NCBI GenBank assembly: GCA_052326605.1
Contig: JBKQMB010000111.1
Location: 1-64,000 of the forward strand
Reading direction: 5' to 3'
Source: Bog-756 sp052326605
GTDB lineage: Bacteria; Actinomycetota; Acidimicrobiia; Acidimicrobiales; RAAP-2
Length of the DNA: 64,000 nucleotides
A program made the position numbers and the translations under genes. Below the pieces are notes generated by a model, which saw only the letters and a program-made list of their open reading frames with translations, made no database searches and was not told where the DNA came from. Positions 8,872-16,922 of this stretch are shown here, one piece after another; the stretch's first letter is position 1, and every line of letters starts with the position of its first letter.

Positions 8872-9546
8872 ATGTCCATCCAGGTGGAGACCAAAGATTG
8901 CACTTCGATCAGTGATGCGGAGCTGGCCGAAATGGCCGACCTCTGCGCCGAACGAGAACCTCGGTTCGATATCGGCTTCCTGTCGAAACAACGGGAGGAG
9001 TGGGTGTTGGTCACCCGGGCCCGCGAGGGAACCAAACTCCGGGGCTACTCCTTCTCCACCCTCGAGCGCATCGGTGGCACGCCGTCCCTGCTGATCGGGC
9101 TGGCCACGGTGGACCGCACCTCCCGGGCCGAGACCGTCCTGCGGGCCATCATGGGAGACAAGTTCCGTCGGGCCCTGTTGGCCTTCCCCGACGAGGACGT
9201 CCTGGTGGGCACCCGCCTCCTCGGACCCGAGGGATTCCGGGCCTTCGCCGGGCTGACCGACGTCGTCCCTGGCCCCGATCACAAAGCCACCGGGGAGGAA
9301 CGGGCGTGGGGTAGGCGTCTGGCCAAGCGGTTCGGGGCGGACGGCCGCATCGACGACCGGACCTTCGTCGTGTCCGGAGACGGCATCGAGGCCGGCGGGT
9401 TCGATTTCTCCAGCCCCAAGGCACAACCCGGCGCGGTCGTTGCCGCCTTCTTCGCAAGCGTCCAGGTGGGGTCGGGTGACCGGCTGGTGACGTTCGGCTG
9501 GGCCATGGCCGAGGACCTGGCCGCCGGAAAACTGGGTGGGCGCTGA
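8872..9546 (+). CDS. Conserved hypothetical protein, possibly GNAT-like
   Basis: 224 residues with no membrane segment or signal peptide. The opening (SISDAELAEMADLCAEREPR) and the following alternation of short strands and helices (WVLVTRAREG, LRGYSFSTLER, PSLLIGLATVDR, LRAIMGDKFRRALLAFP) resemble an acetyltransferase (GNAT) fold. I cannot point to a clear acetyl-CoA Q/RxxGxG/A loop, so the fold is a guess. The ATG start at 8872 follows a purine-rich stretch. It is flanked by dnaE1 and the Rrf2 gene and appears to have its own promoter. Function unknown. Confidence 0.65.
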   Translation: MSIQVETKDCTSISDAELAEMADLCAEREPRFDIGFLSKQREEWVLVTRAREGTKLRGYSFSTLERIGGTPSLLIGLATVDRTSRAETVLRAIMGDKFRRALLAFPDEDVLVGTRLLGPEGFRAFAGLTDVVPGPDHKATGEERAWGRRLAKRFGADGRIDDRTFVVSGDGIEAGGFDFSSPKAQPGAVVAAFFASVQVGSGDRLVTFGWAMAEDLAAGKLGGR

Positions 9547-9636
9547 CCATCCGCGGCGGCATCCGGGCCCGGGCGCCCCAGCCGGCGCGCGACGGCGTCA
9601 GCCCGGCGGCACGTTCCAAAGCAATAGCATGGGCAC

Positions 9637-10086
9637 GTGAAGGTTTCGACCCGAGGTGACTATGCCAGCCGGGCCCTCCTGTCGCTGGCGCTCCACACCG
9701 AGGGCGACGGGCCCACCGCGGTCCGGGACATCGCCGAGCGCACCGGGCTTCCCCAGCCCTACCTCGAGCAGATCCTCCTGGCGCTGAAGGGCGCCGGTCT
9801 GGTGCGCTCCAAGCGCGGTGTGGGGGGTGGCTACGTACTGGCCCGTCCCCCCGAGGAGATCACCCTTTCCCAGATCGTCTCCGCCGTCGACGGCCCCATC
9901 GTGGCCGGCGACTTCGGCCTCCCCCACGAGAACGGCGCCTGCGACCACGAGGGCCAGTGCGTCCTGCTCACCGTGTGGGCCGATGTCGGCGAGCACATGC
10001 GCACCCACCTCGAGTCGTTCAACCTGGCCGACATGGTGGCTCGGGCCCAGGGCAAGGTACCCGCCCTCCGCCAGGGCGCGGGCTGA
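9637..10086 (+). CDS. Rrf2-family transcriptional regulator
   Basis: 149 residues from GTG 9637. The N-terminal winged helix is typical of Rrf2: MKVSTRGDYASRALLSLA, then DIAERTGLPQPYLEQILLAL and GLVRSKRGVGGGYVLARPP. The C-terminal region has GACDHEGQCVLLTVW, with two Cys spaced by six residues. Iron-sulfur Rrf2 proteins usually use three Cys, so a cluster is possible but incomplete in sequence; a redox or non-metal ligand is also possible. A TAGCAT six bases before the GTG could be a -10 element of a leaderless transcript. No iron-sulfur (isc/suf) genes are nearby; the next gene encodes a channel-like membrane protein 44 bp downstream. Confidence 0.85.
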   Translation: MKVSTRGDYASRALLSLALHTEGDGPTAVRDIAERTGLPQPYLEQILLALKGAGLVRSKRGVGGGYVLARPPEEITLSQIVSAVDGPIVAGDFGLPHENGACDHEGQCVLLTVWADVGEHMRTHLESFNLADMVARAQGKVPALRQGAG

Positions 10087-10130
10087 ACCTGACTGCTGCG
10101 GCGCCACGACCGTGAACCTGTGAGGGCGGG

Positions 10131-11243
10131 GTGAACGCGGCCCGTATCATCGTCCTGATCCTGGGGATTGCCATCCTCCTGATCAACGTGGCCCTAGTGA
10201 TCACCACGCTGATCGTGCCGCGTTCGGCATCCGGCCTGGCCAGCCTGCCCATGCGCGTCGTGCGGGCCACCTTCCGCCGCATCTCGCTCCTGGCCCGCAG
10301 CTACCCGTCCAAAGACCGCATCCTGGCCTTCTCCGAGCCGGTGGCCCTCGTGGTGCTCCTGGCCGGCTGGCTGACCGTGGCCGTCGTGGGATTCGCCCTG
10401 ATCAACTGGGGGATCGGCAGCCCGACCGTCGACAGCGCATTTGCAGAGTCCGGCTCGTCGGTCTTCACCCTTGGGTTCACGCTCGGGAACCGCAGTGGGT
10501 CCCACCTCGTCGACTTCGTCGCGGCCGGCACCGGGATGGTCCTGGTCGCATTGCAGATCGCCTACCTTCCCACCCTCTACGGCGCATACAACCGTCGCGA
10601 GACCTTGGTCACCCTGCTCGAGAGCCGGGCGGGTGCGCCGGCATGGGGCCCCGAACTGCTGGCCCGGCACCACCTGGTGGGGCTCATCGGCAGCCTTCCC
10701 GATCTGTTCGCCGAGTGGGAGCGTTGGGCGGCCGACGTCGCCGAGAGCCACACCAGCTACCCGTCGCTGCTGTACCTCCGCTCCCCGAAGGCCCAGAACT
10801 CCTGGGTCATCAGCCTGATCGCCGTCATGGACGCCGCAGCCATCTGCCTGGCCGTCGACCCGGAGGGCGCTCCCATCGAGGCCCGGATGTGCATCCGGAT
10901 GGGCTTCACCTGCCTTCGGGACATCGCCCTGGTCACCCGTATACCGTTCGACCCCGACCCGAGCCCGGACGACCAAATCTCGCTTCCCGAGCCGGAGTTC
11001 GATGCCGCCGTCACCCACCTGCGGGAGATCGGCTACCCCGCCTCCCGGCCTCCCGAGGATGCCTGGTCGCACTTCCGGGGTTGGAGGGCGAACTACGAAG
11101 GCATCGCCTATGCCCTGGCGGCCCTGCTCAACGCCCCACCGGCCAGATGGACCGGCCCCCGCCGGCTGTTCCGCGGGGAGTCCCTCGAACCGCGCCGCCC
11201 GGTGGACCGCCAGCCCACCCGCGGAAGCGGACCCGCCCTCTGA
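10131..11243 (+). CDS. Ion-channel-like membrane protein with degenerate filter
   Basis: 370 residues from GTG 10131, preceded by a G-rich Shine-Dalgarno. Hydrophobic segments lie at about 4-30, 68-95 and 130-150. Between the last two is a pore-loop-like stretch, SSVFTLGFTLGNRSGSH, followed by GMVLVALQIAYLPTLYGAY. This layout matches the two-TM potassium channel family in which the loop reads FFTLGLGDVVP, but the TxGxG-D filter is not preserved here. The roughly 210-residue C-terminal part is soluble, probably cytoplasmic. It may be a non-conducting channel relative or a transporter of unknown specificity. It sits 44 bp after the Rrf2 gene and faces a genuine K+ channel gene. Confidence 0.65.
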   Translation: MNAARIIVLILGIAILLINVALVITTLIVPRSASGLASLPMRVVRATFRRISLLARSYPSKDRILAFSEPVALVVLLAGWLTVAVVGFALINWGIGSPTVDSAFAESGSSVFTLGFTLGNRSGSHLVDFVAAGTGMVLVALQIAYLPTLYGAYNRRETLVTLLESRAGAPAWGPELLARHHLVGLIGSLPDLFAEWERWAADVAESHTSYPSLLYLRSPKAQNSWVISLIAVMDAAAICLAVDPEGAPIEARMCIRMGFTCLRDIALVTRIPFDPDPSPDDQISLPEPEFDAAVTHLREIGYPASRPPEDAWSHFRGWRANYEGIAYALAALLNAPPARWTGPRRLFRGESLEPRRPVDRQPTRGSGPAL

Positions 11244-11251
11244 ACGACGCC

Positions 11252-11284
11252 CCGCGGAGGGTCCGACGGTCGAACCCTCCGCGG
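11252..11284. terminator. Bidirectional terminator hairpin
   Basis: Arms CCGCGGAGGGT (11252-11262) and ACCCTCCGCGG (11274-11284) pair perfectly over 11 bp with an 11-nt loop. It is located exactly between the convergent ends of the 10131 (+) and 11289 (-) genes, so it can serve both. Confidence 0.7.
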
Positions 11285-11288
11285 ACTC

Positions 11289-11831
11289 CTACTCCCCGGA
11301 CTCCGCCTGGCGGGCGATACCACGGGTGGCGGCCCCGAGGATCAACCGGATGACGACGGCGATGACGGCGAGGTCGGCGAGCATCTGGACCGTGACCACC
11401 AGCCGCGCCGGGTCCGTCTTCGGCGTGATGTCGCCGAACCCGACCGTCGAGAACACGGTGACTGTGAAGTACAGGGCCGAAGTGCGATCCAGCGGCCCTC
11501 CGAACGCGGCTGGGTCCGACTGCGCCATGACCAGGTAGGTCCAGGAGAAGATCACGAGGAACAGCGGGATGACGGTGGCCATTGCCACGGCCGCCCGCAG
11601 CATCGGACGATCGTGCTTCGAGATGAGGCGGATCTCGTTCATGAGGACGGCCACGAAGAACGCCAGCCCCGCCGACAGGCGCAGGGCGATGGATGCATGC
11701 GGGTGGTGGGCGATCGGGACCACATAGTAGAGCCCCAGCAGCAGTGTCGTGCTCAGGGCGGCACGGAGGCCTGTCCTTACCAGATGGGAGAGCGCAAAGG
11801 TCTGGAGACCCGGCATGCTCGTAGATGCCAT
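11289..11831 (-). CDS. Potassium channel family protein (Ion_trans_2)
   Basis: 180 residues with hydrophobic segments at about 23-42, 50-67, 80-103 and 145-166. A pore loop precedes the last one: YFTVTVFSTVGFGDITPKT, containing the intact K+ selectivity filter TVGFGD. This is the pore unit of prokaryotic K+ channels; no RCK/TrkA-N domain is attached. ATG 11831 is used, with ATG 11816 also possible. It is convergent with the channel-like 10131 gene and shares a terminator hairpin with it. The next gene upstream on the same strand, also a membrane protein, ends 60 bp away. Confidence 0.88.
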   Translation of the reverse strand: MASTSMPGLQTFALSHLVRTGLRAALSTTLLLGLYYVVPIAHHPHASIALRLSAGLAFFVAVLMNEIRLISKHDRPMLRAAVAMATVIPLFLVIFSWTYLVMAQSDPAAFGGPLDRTSALYFTVTVFSTVGFGDITPKTDPARLVVTVQMLADLAVIAVVIRLILGAATRGIARQAESGE

Positions 11832-11890
11832 GGCGACAGCCTCTCAGTTGGGGATCGTCAGGTCACGGACCCTGGTGCCTCCCCGAGGGA

Positions 11891-12709
11891 TCATCCCCGG
11901 GTGGAATCGGCGAGGAATGCCAGGAGCCTCACCCGGCGGCGCCGGGCCAGGCGGATGCTCACCCAGTGGCCGCCAACGGTGGCCACGGCCGCCAACGCGC
12001 AGGCCAGGGCGACACCCCATCCGAGGTCGTTGTCGGGCAGCTTCCGCGTGAGACCGTGCGGCGAGGTGAGGCCCCACAAAAGGAGCGACGGCGCCATCAG
12101 GGCCACAGCCAGCAGGGGGACCAGACCGTAGGGCGTCACCACCAGTGTGATCCAGCGCCCGAGCATCCGCCATCCCGGCCGACGATGTTCCCATCGGAAG
12201 CGCAACGGCATCGGATGATACGGATAGAGGATCCCGACCCACGCCGTGATCGAGAGCACGCCGAAGGGGACGACCCCGATCCAGATGGCCGTGTACAGCG
12301 TGGCCAGCAGATCGTGGGTGAAGATCCCGGTGACCAACGCGACGACGAGGCAGACCGGTGTCACCACCAGCCAGAGGAAGATGCTCTTGGCCGACAGCAA
12401 CCTCCGGAGGGCCACCGGGTCGTCGAAGGCCGCCGTCACTCGCCGCGCGTCCGGCCCCAGCACGTTGGTCGCCGGCACGTCCGAGTACATCCATGCGGCG
12501 AGCACGAGGGCAAAGGCCAACGTGCCGTGCAGCGTGAACACCTCGTCCTTCAGTCGCGCCGGCAGCAGGAACCAGGACGAGCTCATGAGAGCGCCGTTGA
12601 CGGCCACGGTGACCAGGCTCTCGAATGGCGGCCGAAACGCACGGAAGAACTCGGTGCGCACGGCCTGGCGGAGCGTCGCCGGTAGGGACACCTCGGCCGG
12701 CTCAGCCAC
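11891..12709 (-). CDS. Integral membrane protein, unknown function
   Basis: 272 residues with about six hydrophobic segments (near 30-48, 60-78, 112-132, 138-160, 190-212 and 232-252). The sequence resembles a permease-like membrane protein (KSIFLWLVVTPVCLVVALVTG and a basic C-terminus RLARRRRVRLLAF), but no ATPase partner is adjacent. I do not recognise the family. It ends 60 bp before the K+ channel gene on the same strand and begins 22 bp after the histidine phosphatase stop, so the three could share a transcript. Confidence 0.65.
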   Translation of the reverse strand: MAEPAEVSLPATLRQAVRTEFFRAFRPPFESLVTVAVNGALMSSSWFLLPARLKDEVFTLHGTLAFALVLAAWMYSDVPATNVLGPDARRVTAAFDDPVALRRLLSAKSIFLWLVVTPVCLVVALVTGIFTHDLLATLYTAIWIGVVPFGVLSITAWVGILYPYHPMPLRFRWEHRRPGWRMLGRWITLVVTPYGLVPLLAVALMAPSLLLWGLTSPHGLTRKLPDNDLGWGVALACALAAVATVGGHWVSIRLARRRRVRLLAFLADSTRG

Positions 12710-12730
12710 CGGCGCCCGACCTGGCTCCGG

Positions 12731-13309
12731 TCAACACCGGTTCCACTGGAGGACAGCCGGCTGCGCACGCTCCCACCCGAGCACACTGATCGACGCCGGC
12801 CCCAGCACGAAGTAGCGCCCGGCGGTGGGCTCGAGGCCCAGCCATCGGGCAGCCAGCACCCGGAGCACATGGGCATGGGCCACGCAGGCGACGTCACCGG
12901 GCTCGGCCCGGCGGACCCGGGCGATCACCCGATCGACACGCTCCCCCACCTCGGCGACGGACTCCCCACCGGGGGCGCCGTCGTCGAACAGGCTCCATCC
13001 CGGCCGGTCCTTCCAGATGTCCACCGTGGTCCGGCCCTCGTAGCTGCCGTAGTCCCACTCGAGGAGGTCCGGCTCGACCACCGACTCCGGACGGAGGCCG
13101 GCGAGCTCACAGGTCTCACGGGCTCGATGGAGGGGGCTGGCAAGGACCACGGAGAACGACTCGGCGGCCAGTGCCGGCCGGAGCGCCCGGGCCTGTCCCT
13201 CCCCGACCGGGAGCATAGGGAGGTCGGTGCGCCCGGTGTGGCGGCCGTAGAGACTCCACTCCGTCTCGCCGTGGCGGATCAGGAAGCAGCGTTGCCGAGA
13301 ATGGCTCAT
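12731..13309 (-). CDS. Histidine phosphatase family protein (phosphoglycerate mutase-like)
   Basis: 192 residues. LIRHGETEWS carries the catalytic His13 in the RHG motif. VLASPLHRARETCELAG supplies the second Arg, LLEWDYGSYEGR the acidic residue region, and CVAHAHVLRVLAARWLG the second catalytic His. The size is that of broad-specificity phosphatases (SixA/GpmB/CobC-like) rather than glycolytic mutase. Substrate unknown. It is divergent from the sigma-factor gene, with 158 bp between the start codons. Confidence 0.88.
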   Translation of the reverse strand: MSHSRQRCFLIRHGETEWSLYGRHTGRTDLPMLPVGEGQARALRPALAAESFSVVLASPLHRARETCELAGLRPESVVEPDLLEWDYGSYEGRTTVDIWKDRPGWSLFDDGAPGGESVAEVGERVDRVIARVRRAEPGDVACVAHAHVLRVLAARWLGLEPTAGRYFVLGPASISVLGWERAQPAVLQWNRC

Positions 13310-13467
13310 CCGGACAGCCGATCACTCCGAAGACACTGTGCGCAAACCGTCCAGGTCGATTCGGGCTGGTCAGACGGTAGCTGCGGCACGAATTGGGTAC
13401 ATGGAATGTCCAGGGCGCCCTCGGCGTTGGAAAGGGCGTCGACCCTATGACATGAGTGAGGAGAGGG

Positions 13468-14427
13468 ATGACGACACCTGCGGTCACCAGGGAGAATAAG
13501 CGTGCTGTCGCGCCCGGGGGTGCCCGGCAGCCCTCGATGGGCTCGGCCGAAGCCGGAACGGCTTCCCGTCCGCCCCGTGCGGTGCCCGCCAATCGGACCA
13601 GGGGCTCGGAAGCCGACAGCCTCGGGCTCTTCCTCCGCGACCTCGACCACCACCCGCTCCCCGACCACGACGCCCAGACCGAGCTGGCCAAGAGGGTGGC
13701 CAACGGCGATGAGGGGGCCCGCCGGGAGATGGTGGCCTCCAACCTGCGGTTGGTCGTCCACTGGGCCCGCCGCTACCAGGACCGGGGCGTGGACCTCCCC
13801 GACCTGATCCAAGAGGGCACCTTCGGGCTCATGCGAGCCGTCGACAAGTTCGACTGGCAGCGGGGCTTCCGCTTCTCGACGTATGCCACCTGGTGGATCC
13901 GCCAGTCGCTGCAGCGGGCGGTCCAGCAGCACGGCCGGACCATCCGGCTGCCCATGGAGGTGGCCGAACGCAACCAGCAGGTGGATGCCGCCCTGTGGGA
14001 GCTGACCCATCAACTGCAGCGCCCACCCACTGATGAAGAGCTGGACCACGCCACCAACACCAGTGCCGAGGTGCGGTCCGACCTGTCCAAGGCGGCCCGG
14101 GTGGTGGCCAGCCTCGACCAACCGGCGACGAGCGATTCCACCGCCACGCTCGGCGACCTGGTGTCGACCGACCTGAGCGACTTTGAGGACGAGGTCGCCT
14201 CGGAGCTCACCCTCGAGCTGGTGCGCAAGGCCGTGGATCGGCTCACGGATCTGCAGCGTGAAGTCGTCCGGCACCGGTTCGGCTTCGACGGCAGCGACCC
14301 CGCCTCGTTGCAGACCACTGCCGAGCGGATGGGGATCGGTGTCCGCAAGGTCCGCCAGGCCGAGGCCGAGGCGCTCGGGATCCTGGCCGACAGCGAGATG
14401 CTCGAAGCCGCCCACGAGGCCGCCTGA
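13468..14427 (+). CDS. RNA polymerase sigma factor, RpoD/SigA-SigB class
   Basis: 319 residues from ATG 13468 (AGGAG at 13459-13463, a rather close spacing). The first 48 residues are low-complexity. Region 1.2 (SLGLFLRDLDHHPLPDHDAQ) is followed by region 2 (NLRLVVHWARRYQDRGVDLP, then LIQEGTFGLMRAVDKFDWQR and GFRFSTYATWWIRQSL), region 3 (RTIRLPMEVAER) and region 4 (LQREVVRHRFGFDG, ERMGIGVRKVRQAEAEAL). Region 2.3-2.4 is strongly conserved. Region 4.2 is less so (GIGVRKVRQ instead of the usual VTRERVRQ), and the long acidic region of primary sigma factors is missing. It is therefore probably an alternative group 2 factor, comparable to SigB, rather than the housekeeping one. Confidence 0.85.
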   Translation: MTTPAVTRENKRAVAPGGARQPSMGSAEAGTASRPPRAVPANRTRGSEADSLGLFLRDLDHHPLPDHDAQTELAKRVANGDEGARREMVASNLRLVVHWARRYQDRGVDLPDLIQEGTFGLMRAVDKFDWQRGFRFSTYATWWIRQSLQRAVQQHGRTIRLPMEVAERNQQVDAALWELTHQLQRPPTDEELDHATNTSAEVRSDLSKAARVVASLDQPATSDSTATLGDLVSTDLSDFEDEVASELTLELVRKAVDRLTDLQREVVRHRFGFDGSDPASLQTTAERMGIGVRKVRQAEAEALGILADSEMLEAAHEAA

Positions 14428-14472
14428 GCAGCGAACCGCCCCCATGCGTGGCCGCCCGAACGGTCCCGGGGC

Positions 14473-15417
14473 TCAGTCGGCCAGTGCGGAGAGTTGGTCG
14501 CCGAGGTCCGCCGGCAGGTCCGAGGTCCACGACACCAGCTCGCCGGAGCCGGGGTGTTCGAATGCCAGCCGATGGGCGTGGAGAAACGGGCGGGTGACGG
14601 AAGCTCCCGGCAGCGCCCTCCCCTGACTGTAGACCTCGTCGCCCACGACAGGATGGCCGATGGCCGAGAGATGGACCCGGATCTGATGGGTCCTACCCGT
14701 CTCGAGTGAAGCCCACACCAGTGTGGTCGGGGCGGGCTCGCTGAACCGCTGCTCGACCCGGTAGCGCGTCGTGGCCTCCTTGCCCTTGCGCGAGACGGCC
14801 ATCCGGGTCGGCGAGCTCACCGACCTGCCGATCGGGGCGTCCACGATGCCGGACGGCTCGTCGATGGTGCCCAGAACCAGCGCACGGTAGACCCGCGAGA
14901 CCTTCCTCGCCCCCAGTTGGGCCACCAGCGAGCGGTAGGCGTCGGGCGTGCGGGCCACCACCATCAGGCCCGATGTGCCGCGGTCGAGCCGGTGGACGAT
15001 CCCCGGGCGGTCGCGATCGGCCCCGACGGCATCGGGAAGCGAGGCCAGATCGGGGAAGTCCGCCAGCAGGCCGTGGACCAGGGTGCCGCTGCGGTGCCCT
15101 GCGCCCGGGTGCACCACCAAACCGGCCGGCTTGTCCACCACGATGACCTCCCCGTCGGCGTGGACCACGGTGAACACAACCGAGGGATCGGCCTCCGGGC
15201 CGGTCGGTGCGTGCTCCTCCATCCGGTCCACCCGGAGCTCCTGGCCCAACCGCAGCACCGTGCTCCGGCTCCGGACCGTGTGGCCGTCGACCTGGACCCG
15301 GCCCTCGGCCACCAGGGTATTGACCGACGACCGCGACAGATCGGCCAGCAGTGCCACTGCCCGGTCGACCCGGACACCGTCGAGGGAGGCCGGTACCGTC
15401 ACCGTCAACACGCTCAC
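14473..15417 (-). CDS. rluD: RluA-family 23S rRNA pseudouridine synthase
   Basis: 314 residues. An N-terminal S4 RNA-binding domain (about 8-70, DGVRVDRAVALLADLSRSSV) precedes the catalytic domain with GIVHRLDRGTSGLMVVARTP, the RluA-family motif II containing the catalytic Asp, and LETGRTHQIRVHLSAIGHPV. Start is GTG 15417, which overlaps the lspA stop (GTGA); a longer reading frame into lspA is not conserved. The lspA-rluD pair is common in bacteria. By domain order it is RluD-like, acting on large-subunit rRNA, but RluC cannot be excluded from sequence alone. Confidence 0.9.
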   Translation of the reverse strand: MSVLTVTVPASLDGVRVDRAVALLADLSRSSVNTLVAEGRVQVDGHTVRSRSTVLRLGQELRVDRMEEHAPTGPEADPSVVFTVVHADGEVIVVDKPAGLVVHPGAGHRSGTLVHGLLADFPDLASLPDAVGADRDRPGIVHRLDRGTSGLMVVARTPDAYRSLVAQLGARKVSRVYRALVLGTIDEPSGIVDAPIGRSVSSPTRMAVSRKGKEATTRYRVEQRFSEPAPTTLVWASLETGRTHQIRVHLSAIGHPVVGDEVYSQGRALPGASVTRPFLHAHRLAFEHPGSGELVSWTSDLPADLGDQLSALAD

Positions 15418-15941
15418 CCCGCCCTCGATCCACGCATCAGGGACACCAGCAGCAAGAGGCAACCGACCACGATGCACGAGTCGGCAACGTTGAAGGTCGG
15501 CCAGAAGTGCAACGCGATGAAATCCACCACGGCGCCGTGGTCATGCCGAAACAGGCGGTCCGACAGGTTTCCCAGCGCACCCCCGAGGATGAGGCCGAGG
15601 ATGGCCGCTCGCCCGAGAGTGGGGGCCCTCCACACCATCACCAGCAGTACCCCGACCAGAGCGAAGACAACCGCCATCACCAGGGCTGTCTGGCCGGTGA
15701 ACATGCTGAACGCCGAGCCCGTGTTCAGCGAGAGCTCGAGGTCGAGGGTCCCGATCACGTGGATGGGACCTGCGGGCAGGCGGTCGACGGCCCACCACTT
15801 GGTCAGCTGGTCGACCAGGACCACAGCGAAGGCGATGGCCACGGCGACCACCAGGCGCCGGGAGCCGTTCTGGCGATCCGGGCGATCGGTCACCGCAGCC
15901 GGCTCGCCGGTCAGCGTCGCGACAGGCCACCGCTCTTGCAT
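15414..15941 (-). CDS. lspA: Lipoprotein signal peptidase LspA
   Basis: 175 residues with four transmembrane helices. The conserved family boxes are present: DQLTKWWA, the Asn/Gly box ELSLNTGSAFSMF, GALGNLSDRLFR and FNVADSCIVVG. The two catalytic Asp are in GNLSDR and FNVAD. It cleaves the signal peptide of diacylglyceryl-modified prolipoproteins in the cytoplasmic membrane. ATG 15941 is chosen, although it overlaps the end of the upstream gene by 31 bp; a later start is possible because the first 33 residues are not conserved. The stop overlaps the pseudouridine synthase start. Confidence 0.92.
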   Translation of the reverse strand: MQERWPVATLTGEPAAVTDRPDRQNGSRRLVVAVAIAFAVVLVDQLTKWWAVDRLPAGPIHVIGTLDLELSLNTGSAFSMFTGQTALVMAVVFALVGVLLVMVWRAPTLGRAAILGLILGGALGNLSDRLFRHDHGAVVDFIALHFWPTFNVADSCIVVGCLLLLVSLMRGSRAG

Positions 15942-16672
15942 GCCACGCACAACCTGGCAAAGGGCAGGGCACGGAGCCGGGCCTTCGGAATCGGCTGATG
16001 GCATCGCTCGCAACTGCCGTAGGTTTTACGCTCGATCTTCTTCAGTGCGTCATCGATCTCCTCGACGGCCAGCCCTGCCTGCACCGAGAGGGCCAGGTTC
16101 CGCTCGCGGTCGACGGTCACGGTGCCACCCTCCCCTGACTCCTCGTCGAACTGGACGTCCCCGGGCTCACGCTCGAGGGCCAGCGAGTCGGCTTCGGCTC
16201 GCAGATCGACCGACTGCTTCCGGTGGGTGTCGCGCTCCTCGAGCAGCTGCGCTCTCTGCTCCTCGAGGAACTTGGACTCTTTGGCATACGGGCCGACGGC
16301 GGGGCGCTTCGGCGGTGCCGGTGGGATGGTGGTCTTCTTCGTGGCCACTGCCGTCCGCTCCTCGGGAGCGGTCTTCGTGGTCGGCCCCGGTGTCTTCTTC
16401 GCCGCGGGCGCCGCCTTCTTCGCCGGTGCCGCCGCCTTCCTGGCCGCGGGTGCGGTCTTCTTCGCCGCGGGTGCGGTCTTCTTCGCCGCGGGTGCGGCCT
16501 TCTTGCCCGGGACCACCGCCTTCTTCACCGGTGCCGCCTTCTTGGCCGGTGCCGCCTTCTTGGCCGGTGCCTCTGCCTTCTTGGCCGCGTGCGAGTTCTT
16601 CTTGGCCGCGGGCGCAGCCTTCTTGGCCGGTGCCGCCTTCTTCGGTGCCGCCGCCTTCTTTGTTGCCGTCAC
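15911..16672 (-). CDS. Histone-H1-like Lys/Ala tail fused to a TraR/DksA-type zinc finger
   Basis: 253 residues. Residues 1-105 are almost entirely Ala, Lys and Pro in short repeats of AAPAKK/AAPAKKTA type, like histone H1 or mycobacterial HupB tails. Residues 120-180 are charged and probably helical (FLEEQRAQLLEERDTHRKQS). Residues 200-253 form a TraR/DksA zinc finger: GSCERCHQPIPKARLRALP then CVACK, a CxxC-x17-CxxC arrangement. DksA relatives bind RNA polymerase, and the tail suggests DNA binding; the combined role is inferred. The GTG start 16672 has an ideal AAGGAGG five bases upstream. It lies between divIVA and lspA. Confidence 0.85.
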   Translation of the reverse strand: MTATKKAAAPKKAAPAKKAAPAAKKNSHAAKKAEAPAKKAAPAKKAAPVKKAVVPGKKAAPAAKKTAPAAKKTAPAARKAAAPAKKAAPAAKKTPGPTTKTAPEERTAVATKKTTIPPAPPKRPAVGPYAKESKFLEEQRAQLLEERDTHRKQSVDLRAEADSLALEREPGDVQFDEESGEGGTVTVDRERNLALSVQAGLAVEEIDDALKKIERKTYGSCERCHQPIPKARLRALPFARLCVACKSGGLSRR

Positions 16673-16922
16673 ATCGACCTCCTTCAGGATCCACCCGTGT
16701 CTATGTCGCTTCGTCGCTTCCGACCGGATGCCGCGGAACCGGGCTCTCCCCGACCGAGTGATGAGCGGGTGACCCTATCGTGCCGGGCGTCGTGCGGCAA
16801 TCCATATGTCGGCGGCGTGCCCCAGGGACCATACCGGCGCGATGACCGGCACCAAGCAGCCGAGCGACCAGGTGAGGAGGCGTGGGAGGGGGCCGACGGG
16901 GCCCCACGGGGGGTTCGGCCTG

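Noticed and set aside
9637..10086. Naming the Rrf2 protein IscR or NsrR
   Set aside because: Only two appropriately placed Cys are seen and no isc, suf or nitrosative-stress genes are nearby.
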